A stretch of 64,000 nt of DNA from contig NZ_CP109273.1 in NCBI RefSeq assembly GCF_045209745.1, forward strand, positions 2,914,001-2,978,000, read 5' to 3'. The notes below the pieces were generated by a model that was not told the DNA's origin, did not search any database, and saw only the letters and a list, made by a program, of their open reading frames with translations. Shown one piece after another: positions 35,515 to 43,567 of this stretch. Made by a program: the position numbers and the translations under genes. This DNA is from Micromonospora sp045209745 (GTDB lineage: Bacteria; Actinomycetota; Actinomycetes; Mycobacteriales; Micromonosporaceae). Every line of letters starts with the position of its first letter. The stretch's first letter is position 1.

Positions 35515-37068
35515 TCAGCCGAACGCTGGCCTGGTCCTCGGCCTCGTTGTGGTGGGGACGTGGAGTTCGCCGGCCTGCCGGCTGGTGAAGTCTTTGCCCA
35601 ACCGGTCCAACTTCCTGCGGACACGCTCGCCGAAGGCCGGCGGCTGCCCGGCCGCCGCGGCGGCCAGCTCCCAGGTCATGCCGTCGTGAACTGCGTAAAG
35701 GTCAGCGACCTCCCGCTCTCCGGGCTTGAGCTTGTCGAGGACACGGTCGATGCGCAGGTCACGGAACTCGGGCAAGCTGAGCACGAGATCCTCGATGGAG
35801 CGCGGGTCGGCCAGCGCCTCGGCCAGGGTAAGGACCACGTCGCTGTCGCTGCCCGCCTGACCCAACGGCGTGTGCAGGGACACGATGCGGCGGTGCCTGA
35901 GCTCGGTGTCGCCGATCAGTCGATGGTTGCGGTGGAGCTCCCTGATCCGCTTGAGCAGCACCTTCTTCACGTTCTCCGGCTCCGCCTTCAACCAGGCGTC
36001 CTCGAGCAGGGCCTCCTTCGCGGCCTCAATGTGCGGCTGGCCCTTCGGGAAAAGATCCAGAACCTCGAGCATGAACTCCCGGACGATCTCCTCGCTGTTC
36101 TCCTCCTGGAGGATCGCCTTGCGAACCCGGACGGCCGCCCAGAAGACCGCGCGGACCGCCAGCGCGAAGAGCGTCTCGGTCGCCGTCGACCAGTCAGGCC
36201 ACCTGAATTGAGGCCACCTGATGTCGCGGACGATCGTCACGATGCCTTCCGCGATCGGCCGGATGACCTCGGTGAGGTCGGGCAGCCTCCAGCTCCAAGA
36301 GCCGACCATCGAGCTGATCTGCTGCCGCAGCTTCGCCTGGTAGGTCATGAAGCCCGAGGCCCATTCCCGCGTGTGCCGGAACGCGCCGATCAACCAACCT
36401 GCGCTGCTGGTCACCGCGTCCCGGAAGCGCTGGGGGACGCTGAACACCGGCCAGGCTGCCGCGGCGATCTGCTCCTGGATACGACGCAGCGCCTCGAACA
36501 TCGGGGCCCGGACAAGGCTCTGGAGCGTCTCCTGCATCTTCTCGAACAGAGCGAGCGGGCGGACCAGACTCTGGAGCGTCTTCTGCAACTCCTCGACCCA
36601 GGCGAGCGGGCTGACCATGTCCGTGATCTGGTCCAGCACCTTCAGCGAGGGGGCTATCCCGTCCAGGAAGGATTGCCTGCCTTCGGCCGTTCCGGCCCAA
36701 CCGGCGCGCATGGCTCCGCGAAGACGCGAGTCGCGGCTCGGCGTGCGACGGGCTCGGCCGGCGGCCTCGCGGGCGCTGCGGGTGAGCCGGCGGTCGATCA
36801 GCCGCCGATGCGCCCGGAAGACGGCGCTGCGGGACATCGCCTGCTGCCGGCGACGGACCACCACGACCTTGGGCGGCGACACCACGATGCGGGGCATGGC
36901 CGAGGTCATCGCGGTGGCCTGGGGGAACATGGCCGCGAGCGGGACACCTGCCCGGTTCGGGTTCGCGGCCGCCGCTCGCTGGAACGCGCGGGCCAGAGGA
37001 GTCCCCGTGCGGGCCGGCGGGGTGGGCGAGTCAGGGTTCTCGGCGGCGGCCGCGTCGTTGTCGTTCAT
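35515..37068 (-). CDS. Unrecognised 517-aa protein with sigma region 4-like C-terminus
   Basis: The N-terminal ~120 residues are Ala/Pro/Arg-rich and look disordered. Two adjacent repeats, EELQKTLQSLVRPLALFEKM and MQETLQSLVRAPMFEALRRI, introduce a Trp-rich helical middle (about 150-290). The end (about 455-500) reads LKPGEREVADLYAVHDGMTW and ELAAAAAGQPPAFGERVRRK, which resembles sigma-70 region 4 HTH spacing. The rest of the sigma fold is absent. I cannot name the family. Intact, alone on the minus strand with the 90-aa gene, inside module 2. Confidence 0.7.
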   Translation of the reverse strand: MNDNDAAAAENPDSPTPPARTGTPLARAFQRAAAANPNRAGVPLAAMFPQATAMTSAMPRIVVSPPKVVVVRRRQQAMSRSAVFRAHRRLIDRRLTRSAREAAGRARRTPSRDSRLRGAMRAGWAGTAEGRQSFLDGIAPSLKVLDQITDMVSPLAWVEELQKTLQSLVRPLALFEKMQETLQSLVRAPMFEALRRIQEQIAAAAWPVFSVPQRFRDAVTSSAGWLIGAFRHTREWASGFMTYQAKLRQQISSMVGSWSWRLPDLTEVIRPIAEGIVTIVRDIRWPQFRWPDWSTATETLFALAVRAVFWAAVRVRKAILQEENSEEIVREFMLEVLDLFPKGQPHIEAAKEALLEDAWLKAEPENVKKVLLKRIRELHRNHRLIGDTELRHRRIVSLHTPLGQAGSDSDVVLTLAEALADPRSIEDLVLSLPEFRDLRIDRVLDKLKPGEREVADLYAVHDGMTWELAAAAAGQPPAFGERVRRKLDRLGKDFTSRQAGELHVPTTTRPRTRPAFG

Positions 37069-37366
37069 GGTGCTCCTTCGTGTCTGGAGTGGTTCTCCTA
37101 CTCATCCAGGCCGTCAGAGCGGGGTACCGGCAAAAAATCTTGGAACTTTTTTAGCCGGGCTTCCCGACGTTCGTCCAGGGCCTTCTGCCGACGTGAATTC
37201 TATGAGGTGGGGCTGACACAACCGAGGCGAGCTGGACCGCCCTCCGCTCGCCTCTCGTCCGGGGCGGCAGGAGCCTCTGACCGAGTGCCGAGACCGCTTG
37301 CTAGCGGGGGTCCCCGGGTGGCGCGATCATGCAGATCGTTGGTCGAGGCTGAGGAGAGCCGTCGAG

Positions 37367-37822
37367 GTGGCTGTCGAGTTCAGGTTGACCCTGGCGGGTG
37401 ACCTGCCCCTGGACCACGTGGCTGATCTCGTGGCGGTGGACGCCGCCGAGAAGCCCAGGCCGAGCGGCACCAACCCGCGGCTGTTCAGTGCCCGCTTCTA
37501 CGACACGCACGGGTACGCGCTGAGCATCTACTCGGGGAGTAACGGCTATTTCGACGCCGAGGGCGACGACGGTACCCGCTGGGAGTGGGAGCCAGAGACG
37601 TACGTCGACATCGACTTCTCCATGCGAGCAGACGACGTGGTCGACAAGGGAATCCCGAACATGATGCAGGCCGTGGCCCGTGTGTTGGCCGCCCGGCAGG
37701 AGGACGCGGCGCTGGTCCAGAACGGCAACTGGCTCCTGCTGACCCGCGTCGGGGGCGAACTCCGCAGACATCGGTCTACCTGGTGGAGCCACTACGGCGT
37801 AGACGGCCTCATTACCCGGTGA
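37367..37822 (+). CDS. SitI3-family protein (orphan immunity)
   Basis: The GTG at 37367 follows GAGGAG. The 151-residue protein has FRLTLAGDLPLDHVADLV, ALSIYSGSNGYFDAEGDDG, WEWEPETYVDIDFSM and LVQNGNWLLLTRVGGEL, the conserved blocks of the SitI3 family. The name comes from the immunity protein of the myxobacterial SitA3 toxin exchanged between cells. No toxin gene is next to it, so it may protect against toxins of relatives or be a cargo remnant. Confidence 0.75.
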   Translation: MAVEFRLTLAGDLPLDHVADLVAVDAAEKPRPSGTNPRLFSARFYDTHGYALSIYSGSNGYFDAEGDDGTRWEWEPETYVDIDFSMRADDVVDKGIPNMMQAVARVLAARQEDAALVQNGNWLLLTRVGGELRRHRSTWWSHYGVDGLITR

Positions 37823-38019
37823 ACCAGCCGAGCGCGGGTGACCCGCTGGCAAACGATGCGGCTTCGACCCGACGTCCCTGCGCGACGTTGAACGCCTTCC
37901 TCGACCCGTCCGTAGCTGACCCGCGACAACGACGACCGAGCCACCGCGTGGCCGATGGCGACGCGGCCGGATTCCCCGTTGGGAGGCGACGCCCGGCCGG
38001 GGGAGCGGGCAGCCCTACA
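37823..38019. other. Non-coding gap before copy B of the tRNA repeat
   Basis: No gene is seen; the conserved upstream block begins at 38020. Confidence 0.4.
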
Positions 38020-38281
38020 TGATCTTCGATGATGTGCGCGGTGTGTGCTCTCCAGCGGGTGCCAACCCGGGTCAACCGATGCCAACGCGGGTCACTACGG
38101 CCGACCGCCGGTCGCAAACCACGGTTCGTGTGCTCCGGGTGTGGTCCTGGGCTGGGCGAACAGGGGGCCGGGTGACGTGGGTCAACGTGAGCCACTCCCT
38201 GCCACCCCAGGTGAACCCCCAGGTCGCTAGACTGTGCCCTCGCGCCCCCGTAGCTCAGGGGATAGAGCATCGGTTTCCTAA
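38020..38281. repeat. tRNA-Arg upstream repeat plus 5' tRNA half, copy B
   Basis: A 262-base block very close to copy C (53876-54136). Shared landmarks are TGATCTTCGATGATGTGCG at the start, CGACCGCCGGTCGCAAACC in the middle, CACTCCCTGCCACCCCAGGT near the end and the -10 box TAGACT. It ends in the anticodon loop at CCTAA. It separates modules 2 and 3. Confidence 0.85.
38244..38281 (+). pseudogene. 5' half of a tRNA-Arg(CCT) gene, copy B
   Basis: Bases 38244-38281 match the first 38 bases of the tRNA at 54099 except one change in the acceptor strand (GCCCCCG instead of GCCCTCG). The sequence then switches to the junction repeat (GGCGACGCTCT). The acceptor 3' strand, T arm and anticodon 3' strand are absent. 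Confidence 0.9.
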
Positions 38282-38395
38282 GGCGACGCTCTGCTCCTGG
38301 CCGCAAGCCGATGACCTGCGGCTTCTTTGTCTTTCAGGTTCCCTGCCCCGGTCGGGTGCGCGGGTCGCTGTGATCGCCTGTCGAAGATCACATCC
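38277..38395. repeat. Junction repeat, copy 3
   Basis: Shares CGACGCTC, GCCGATGACCTGCGGCTTC and TCGCTGTGATCGCCTG then CGAAGATCA with copy 1 at 20411. AAGCCG and CGGCTT flank an 8-base loop, followed by TCTTTGTCTTT, so this part could be a terminator. It marks the left end of module 3, 77 bases before the last gene of the large operon. Confidence 0.7.
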
Positions 38396-38471
38396 GTAAG
38401 CCGATGAACGGCCGGACGCGAGGTCCGGCCGTCCGCCGGATGCGTCATGCTTCGGGCGGCCGGCCCACGGC

Positions 38472-39857
38472 TCACGATCGCGGCGAGGGAGGTGCCCAGA
38501 CCGCGCCGCCTTGGCGAACGTCGTCGTTGCCCACCGGGCCCCCGGCGTCTACATCGTGGCCGGGCGTCCCCGGCACCGGGACCGAGTCGGTGACGAGGTA
38601 ACGGGTGGGGTCCTGCTCGATCAGCTCGATCTGCTCGCGACGCCAGCGTTCGAGCAGCAGTTCATGTAGCTCGACGTGTGCTCGCATCTCCCGTTCGGCC
38701 TTTTCCGCCGCGCCCTTCACACCCGCCCGGACGCGGGCGCGCTCCTCCTCCTCGACGATCATGTTCTCGGTCCTGACCCGCTGCACGTCCCGCGTCTCCC
38801 GCAGTTCGCGGATCCGCTCGTATGTGGTCACCGGCCCCAGGAAGACCAGGAGTTTCGCCAGCACCGGGAGCATCTCCAACGCGGTGATCAGAAGCAGTAG
38901 CGCCAGGTAGGCCGCACCCAACGTGCTGTCACGCCCGCGCAGGTCGTCGAGCGCGCCGATGCGGGCGAGGAGACCGTCGTCGTCGGCGAGCCGGGCGGAG
39001 AAGTCGGTCTCCTCGCGCAACCGCACGCCCTGCAGCCGATCCAGCTCCGCTCGCGCCGCCGTGAGCTCGGATCCAGCGCTGGCCTTAGCCTTCGCGCGGC
39101 TCTCGTCGAGCTTCTGCTGGGCCGCCGTCCTGGCGGTCGCCAGCGCCGCCTGAGCACTTCGCCGCTCGGTGGCCAGCCGGTCTCGGCGAGCGACCTTCTC
39201 CTTGTAGGCAGGCCCGGCACCGACTTTGCGGCTGCCGCACCGTCCCTCCTTCTCGCAGACCACAGCATTGTCGGCTTCCTCGTACGCCTTGCTCAGCCGG
39301 TCGTACTCGGCGCGCAGCCGAGCGACCGTCGGGTCGTCCTCGACGGTCGCACCGCCGGCTCCGTCCACCACCCCCTGCAACGTCGCGACCCGCTCCTTCA
39401 GCTTGGGCATTTCGGCGAAGCGCTGGTCCGCCGCGAGATCATGGGCGAACGCTTCCTGCGCCGCCCGGTGGTTGATCTCCAGTTGGGTGTCGATCTCGTC
39501 CTGGAAGACTCGCAGCACCAACGGTGTGGAGATGACGGTGCCGATCAGCAGGGCCAGCACGAGCCGGGGCAGCGCGGCGAGCAGGTTGGCGCGGGCGGTG
39601 GGGCGGCGCGCCACCCCGGCGATGAGCATCCGGTCGATGGAGAGAACGGCTAGCCCCCACAACAAGCCGCCGACAGCCGCCCACGCCGGCGGCAGGCCCA
39701 CCGCGGTGGTCAGGGCGAACATGCCGGAGATCGCGGCCAGCGCCGAGGTCACCAGCACGGCTGCCCCGGTCGTGTGGTAGCGGTGCCGTTCGCTGGGGCA
39801 ACTGTCGAGTATGTCGGCGTCGGCGGCAGCGAGCCACACAAAGAATCGGTGGATCAC
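38472..39857 (-). CDS. DUF4407 membrane coiled-coil protein, last gene of the operon
   Basis: The GTG at 39857 overlaps the upstream stop by four bases. The 461-residue protein has the DUF4407 layout. Two TM helices lie near the N-terminus (about 30-52, 56-80) and a third near 92-112. A long coiled coil (about 120-290) includes DNAVVCEKEGRCGSRKVGAG. A fourth TM helix (about 308-330, LALLLLITALEMLPVLAKLL) and a charged cytoplasmic coiled coil follow. DUF4407 proteins are of unknown function and often accompany signalling genes in actinomycetes. Here it is probably the membrane output or scaffold of the operon's kinase-phosphatase set. Confidence 0.85.
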   Translation of the reverse strand: MIHRFFVWLAAADADILDSCPSERHRYHTTGAAVLVTSALAAISGMFALTTAVGLPPAWAAVGGLLWGLAVLSIDRMLIAGVARRPTARANLLAALPRLVLALLIGTVISTPLVLRVFQDEIDTQLEINHRAAQEAFAHDLAADQRFAEMPKLKERVATLQGVVDGAGGATVEDDPTVARLRAEYDRLSKAYEEADNAVVCEKEGRCGSRKVGAGPAYKEKVARRDRLATERRSAQAALATARTAAQQKLDESRAKAKASAGSELTAARAELDRLQGVRLREETDFSARLADDDGLLARIGALDDLRGRDSTLGAAYLALLLLITALEMLPVLAKLLVFLGPVTTYERIRELRETRDVQRVRTENMIVEEEERARVRAGVKGAAEKAEREMRAHVELHELLLERWRREQIELIEQDPTRYLVTDSVPVPGTPGHDVDAGGPVGNDDVRQGGAVWAPPSPRS

Positions 39858-41299
39858 AATTCCTCCCCCGGGTCGGAAACGAGAAGAGTGACGAACGGTG
39901 GCGGCCCGTTCCGTTCCGGACCTGTGGCGACCGGATTGCGCGGCGCGACCGGGAGCGGTGCGGGTCGTGAGCGGAACGGGGCCAGGTGCAGGTCGGGCAC
40001 GGGCGTGGCGACGGCCGGACCGACCGCCGACGGCGCCGGCGGCATCGGTGCGGCGGCAAGCCACGGAGGTACGGCCAGCACCGCGACCGGTGCCGACTGG
40101 GTCTCCACCGACCCGAACGGTCCGACGGCGCGCAGCCGTACCGGACCGGTCACGGTCGGCGTGAGCCGGAGCGAGCCGGAGGCGTCGTCGGTCAGCACGT
40201 CGTGTCCCGGCACGGCCAGGAGCACGGTATCTGCATATCGGGTCCGCCAGCTCACCGTGACCGGTTGACCCGCCAGAACGTACCCGCTGTCGATCTCCAG
40301 CTGGTCCACCCGAGGCGGCCCACCCCAGCGGCCCAGCTCCGTCGCCCAGTCGGCTGCTGACGGACGGGCCCGTCGATCCGCCCAGCCGTGGCTGAGGACC
40401 TGCCGGAACAGGTCGGCGACCCGGGTGGGGAGCGCGGCGAATTCGGCTCGCCACCAGTTCCGGTAAGCCCGATATGCGGGGTCGGCCGGCGGGAAGGCGG
40501 CTGCACCGGACATCGCCGACCGGAGCGTGGTCGGGGCGAGGTCGGGCAGATGGCAGTACGGATGTGTGCCGAACAGGACATGGTGGATCACGACGGCGAG
40601 CGACCAGTGGTCGGTAGAGGCGTCCGCCACCTCCGGGTGCACGCCCCACCCGTCGTACAGCTCGGGGGCGAGATGACCGTCGAACGCGGGCACCCGGTGG
40701 GCCCCGGACCGGCCGACCGCACCGCCGGCGACGCCCGTCAACACCGCCGTCGACCGGTCCGCGTCCGCCAGCACGGTGGCCGTGCTGATCCCGCCGTGGA
40801 CCAGTGGCACCTCACCGAGGGCGGCCACCGCTTCGGCGACCGCGGTGGCCAGGCGCAGCCGCTCCCAGAGTGGCCGGGCGAGAAAGCCCGACGGTTCGAC
40901 GGTGAGCAGCTGGCGCAGGGACGACGGCTGGTCGACGCACGGATCACCGCCGAGGAAGGCGACCCGTTCCCGGCCCGTCGCGTCCCGTACCACCCCGTGC
41001 CAGGCGGGCACGGCTGCGAAGGCGCCAGGATGCGGGTCGGCGAGCTGCTCCAGCCGTGCGTGCAGGAGGTTCAGATCTGGACCGGCTGGCTCGGCGTCTG
41101 CCCAAGTCAGGCGAGCCCGGACCGGGTGACCGCCCACCTCGGTGACTCGGTGCTGACGCCCCAGGGCATCGTCCCCGGCCGGGCCGTACCCGATCACGTC
41201 GCCAGCAGCCGGTAGCCGGGACAGCCCGACCATTTCCGCCAGTCGCGCCGATCCCGAAATCCGCCGCACGGCCTCCACCCGCGTCGTTGTGTGCGTCAT
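39854..41299 (-). CDS. Protein kinase-like (pseudokinase) with C-terminal Ig-like domain
   Basis: The 481-residue protein has a kinase-fold C-lobe: LATAVAEAVAALGEVPLVHG, then GGISTATVLAD in place of HRDlKpxN, and DHWSLAVVIHHVLFGTHPY. The catalytic Asp is missing (HGG) and the DFG position reads TGVAGG, so it should be inactive. From about residue 345 a beta-sandwich domain starts (VDQLEIDSGYVLAGQPVTVS), then a Pro-rich tail. It overlaps the next gene by four bases and lies a few bases from the previous one. A scaffold or sensor role is likely. Confidence 0.75.
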   Translation of the reverse strand: MTHTTTRVEAVRRISGSARLAEMVGLSRLPAAGDVIGYGPAGDDALGRQHRVTEVGGHPVRARLTWADAEPAGPDLNLLHARLEQLADPHPGAFAAVPAWHGVVRDATGRERVAFLGGDPCVDQPSSLRQLLTVEPSGFLARPLWERLRLATAVAEAVAALGEVPLVHGGISTATVLADADRSTAVLTGVAGGAVGRSGAHRVPAFDGHLAPELYDGWGVHPEVADASTDHWSLAVVIHHVLFGTHPYCHLPDLAPTTLRSAMSGAAAFPPADPAYRAYRNWWRAEFAALPTRVADLFRQVLSHGWADRRARPSAADWATELGRWGGPPRVDQLEIDSGYVLAGQPVTVSWRTRYADTVLLAVPGHDVLTDDASGSLRLTPTVTGPVRLRAVGPFGSVETQSAPVAVLAVPPWLAAAPMPPAPSAVGPAVATPVPDLHLAPFRSRPAPLPVAPRNPVATGPERNGPPPFVTLLVSDPGEEL

Positions 41300-41302
41300 C
41301 TC

Positions 41303-41893
41303 TCACCCCAGCACCAGGCAGGGCCGGCGGCGGCCGGCGGTCCGGCAGCGGGCCGCGATCCAGGCGGATCCCAGGTCTGGATCGTCCGGCGGGTCCGGAA
41401 GCGCCGTGACGTCGAGGCCTGCCGGCGTCGGACCCGGCCCGCCGTACGTCACGACCGCCAACTGGATCCGCGGGTCGCTGGCGATCGCCGCATGCTCCTC
41501 GCCGCCGCAGTCGCCGCCCGGTCCCACCACCGCCAGCAGATCCACAGCCCTGGGCAGCCCGTCGTCGCGTCGATCCAGGAACGACCGGGCAAGGTCGTAC
41601 GCGGCGGCGAGGCCGCCGTCCAGCGCCGTCGGTGCGGGGTTCACCGGAAGCAGGCGGCGGGCGGTCGTCACGATGGCGGTCCCCGACACGGCCACCTCCT
41701 CGGGGTGCACAGCACGAATGGTCGAGTCGAACAGCACCCAGGCGAAGTGGTGGTTCGGCGCTGCGAGCGAGCGGCGGGCGCCGGTGACGACGCGGTCGAC
41801 ACCGGCAGCCAGCCAGGGTTGATGGGTCACGGCGGCGTCGACCAGGAACACGACGAGTTCGTGGGCGCTGCGGGGCGGGGGCGGAAGGATCAC
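41303..41893 (-). CDS. vWA-like protein lacking the metal site
   Basis: The GTG at 41893 overlaps the peptidase stop (GTGA). The 196-residue protein has the alternating strand/helix pattern of a vWA fold: ELVVFLVDAAVTHQPWL, HHFAWVLFDSTIRAVH, PTALDGGLAAAYDLARSFL and RIQLAVVTYGG. The MIDAS DxSxS is replaced by DAAVTH, so metal-dependent binding is unlikely. It probably pairs with the real vWA protein at 44859 as a structural partner. Confidence 0.6.
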   Translation of the reverse strand: MILPPPPRSAHELVVFLVDAAVTHQPWLAAGVDRVVTGARRSLAAPNHHFAWVLFDSTIRAVHPEEVAVSGTAIVTTARRLLPVNPAPTALDGGLAAAYDLARSFLDRRDDGLPRAVDLLAVVGPGGDCGGEEHAAIASDPRIQLAVVTYGGPGPTPAGLDVTALPDPPDDPDLGSAWIAARCRTAGRRRPCLVLG

Positions 41894-42606
41894 GGCAGGA
41901 CTCCGTACCGTTGCACGTGGCGTAGCAGGTTTCCCATCCGGCGGCCGGTCAGCGCGGCGCGCGCGGCCCGGAAGCCACCGCCGTAGACCGGGTCCGGCGA
42001 CGTGGCGATGGCCCGCCGGACAAGTCGGGCCCGGGGGTCGGACTGCCGCCGCAGCCACTCGTCGGCGGTCAGTTCGCAGAGCCCCTCCTCGACGACGGGT
42101 GACAACGACGGGAAAGCGTGCTGCCGGATCCAGACGTGCATGCTCTCGTGCGCCACGGTGGACCCAAAGTGCACCCGTGGCATGCCGGGGCACACGGTGA
42201 TCCCGGTGGCGACGTCGTTCACCACATGCGTGACGCCGAGGGTGGCTGGCCCGTCCCCACGCGTCCCGTCCAGCTCGCCCTCCGTTGCCAGTCGTACCCG
42301 CACGGGCGTGCGCAGGCGGACTCCCATCGCGTGCAGGTCGGCGCGCACCGTCGGCAGGCACCGCCGGAGCTCCGACGTCGAGTGGATCCCGGTCACCCCG
42401 CAGTCACCGCAGTACCGGCCTGCGCGCGTCCCGGTCGGTGCCGCGCAGAGCCCGCACGTGGGGTCGTTCCGGTGAGCGGGGCAGAACCGTTCACCCAGGT
42501 GACTTTCCAACCACCGGGTGCCCAGGTCGAGGCCACACAGCCGGCACACATGTGGCCGTTCATCCGGCCGGGACCCAGGTGCCGTCGGCGCCACGTCGCC
42601 AACCAT
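41890..42606 (-). CDS. DA1-like zinc peptidase with N-terminal zinc ribbons
   Basis: The 238-residue protein starts with LIM-like Cys pairs (CRLCG at 21-25, CPAH at 42-45, CGLC at 51-54, CGDC at 66-69) and ends in a metallopeptidase domain with VAHESMHVWIRQ (H153, E154, H157) and PVVEEGLCEL (third ligand E173 or E174). This order, LIM-like zinc fingers then HExxH, is that of DA1-type peptidases, known in plants as ubiquitin-activated proteases. A substrate in the same operon is plausible but not shown. Confidence 0.8.
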   Translation of the reverse strand: MVGDVAPTAPGSRPDERPHVCRLCGLDLGTRWLESHLGERFCPAHRNDPTCGLCAAPTGTRAGRYCGDCGVTGIHSTSELRRCLPTVRADLHAMGVRLRTPVRVRLATEGELDGTRGDGPATLGVTHVVNDVATGITVCPGMPRVHFGSTVAHESMHVWIRQHAFPSLSPVVEEGLCELTADEWLRRQSDPRARLVRRAIATSPDPVYGGGFRAARAALTGRRMGNLLRHVQRYGVLP

Positions 42607-43567
42607 CCGTCGTCACCACCCTCCGCGCCGGCGCGGGTACGGCTGCCGGGTACGGCGGCAGCGATGGGCTGCCGAGCCGTTCCCGCAGGTGGAACAGCCA
42701 TTGCCGGGCCTTGGGGCGATCCCCCGGCGGCCCTTCGAGCGCGGCGCGCAGCAGCGCGGTCCCGGACGGGCCGAGCACGGGTGCGGCCAGTGCCCAGTCC
42801 CTCCGCACCGACCTGCCGCGACCGGGGGCGAGGCAGCGCAGGATGAAGAGGGCCAGCTTGTACCGGTCCGTCGCCTGGCTTTGCGGTGTCGAGCCCGTGG
42901 CCCGCTCCGGTGGATCCCAGTCCGGTGTGTCCTGCTGCTTGTTGACCGCGGCTGTGCCACGTACCCGGGCCGCGTCGCAGTCGACCAGCAGCACCGACGG
43001 GGTTGGCCGCAGACGGTAGAGCACGTTACGGGCGGACAGGTCCCCGTAGACCAGGTCGGCGCCGTGGAGCAGAGACACGGCGTACGCCAGCTGCGCGCAG
43101 ACGGCGATCCGCGAGCGCACGTCGCCGTCGGCCGGTACGTCGATCTCTCGCTGGCGCGCCGTCGCCGGATCGAAGATGAGGTGCTGCACCTCGCGGGGGA
43201 TGCGCTCCCGGGCTCCCGAGGGTAGCGCGATGTCCTGCATGAAGTCGTCGGGAATCAGCCGCATCAGCACGCCCGCCGGCGTGCCGTCGTCGTTGACCAC
43301 CACCCGCACCGGCCAGACGGACAATTCGTCGAAGGCGGCCCGGCGCTGTGACTCCATCCGGTGCCGCACCGCCACGAGATTCTGAAGGCCGGCCAGGGAG
43401 ACCGACATCGACCGCAGCTTGTACTCCTTGAACACCAAGGGGCCGGGCACCGTGGTGAGTCGGTAATCGTGCAACCGGTAGATGGTGCCGTTGGCGCCAG
43501 CGTTGAGGCGGTCCCGTGCTCCGAGGCCAGCGGCGGGAACGGTGGTGGGCTCCGGAGTGACGGTCAT
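42560..43567 (-). CDS. Serine/threonine kinase-like protein of the TerY-PP2C-kinase triad
   Basis: The ATG at 43567 overlaps the PP2C stop. The 335-residue protein has LNAGANGTIYRLHDY (glycine-loop-like), GPLVFKEYK (candidate Lys), HGADLVYGDLSARNVLYR (YGD in place of HRD, catalytic Asp kept) and VLLVDCDAAR (DCD in place of DFG, metal Asp kept). It ends with a short basic tail, and its 3' end overlaps the next gene by 47 bases. This atypical kinase, next to PP2C and a TerY-type vWA, is the known TerY-P triad seen in stress and phage-response loci. Confidence 0.85.
   Translation of the reverse strand: MTVTPEPTTVPAAGLGARDRLNAGANGTIYRLHDYRLTTVPGPLVFKEYKLRSMSVSLAGLQNLVAVRHRMESQRRAAFDELSVWPVRVVVNDDGTPAGVLMRLIPDDFMQDIALPSGARERIPREVQHLIFDPATARQREIDVPADGDVRSRIAVCAQLAYAVSLLHGADLVYGDLSARNVLYRLRPTPSVLLVDCDAARVRGTAAVNKQQDTPDWDPPERATGSTPQSQATDRYKLALFILRCLAPGRGRSVRRDWALAAPVLGPSGTALLRAALEGPPGDRPKARQWLFHLRERLGSPSLPPYPAAVPAPARRVVTTDGWRRGADGTWVPAG

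Noticed and set aside
35230..37401. 723-codon plus-strand frame over the 517-aa gene
   Set aside because: Composition (Arg, Gly, Leu) and lack of motifs are typical of antisense frames in GC-rich DNA.
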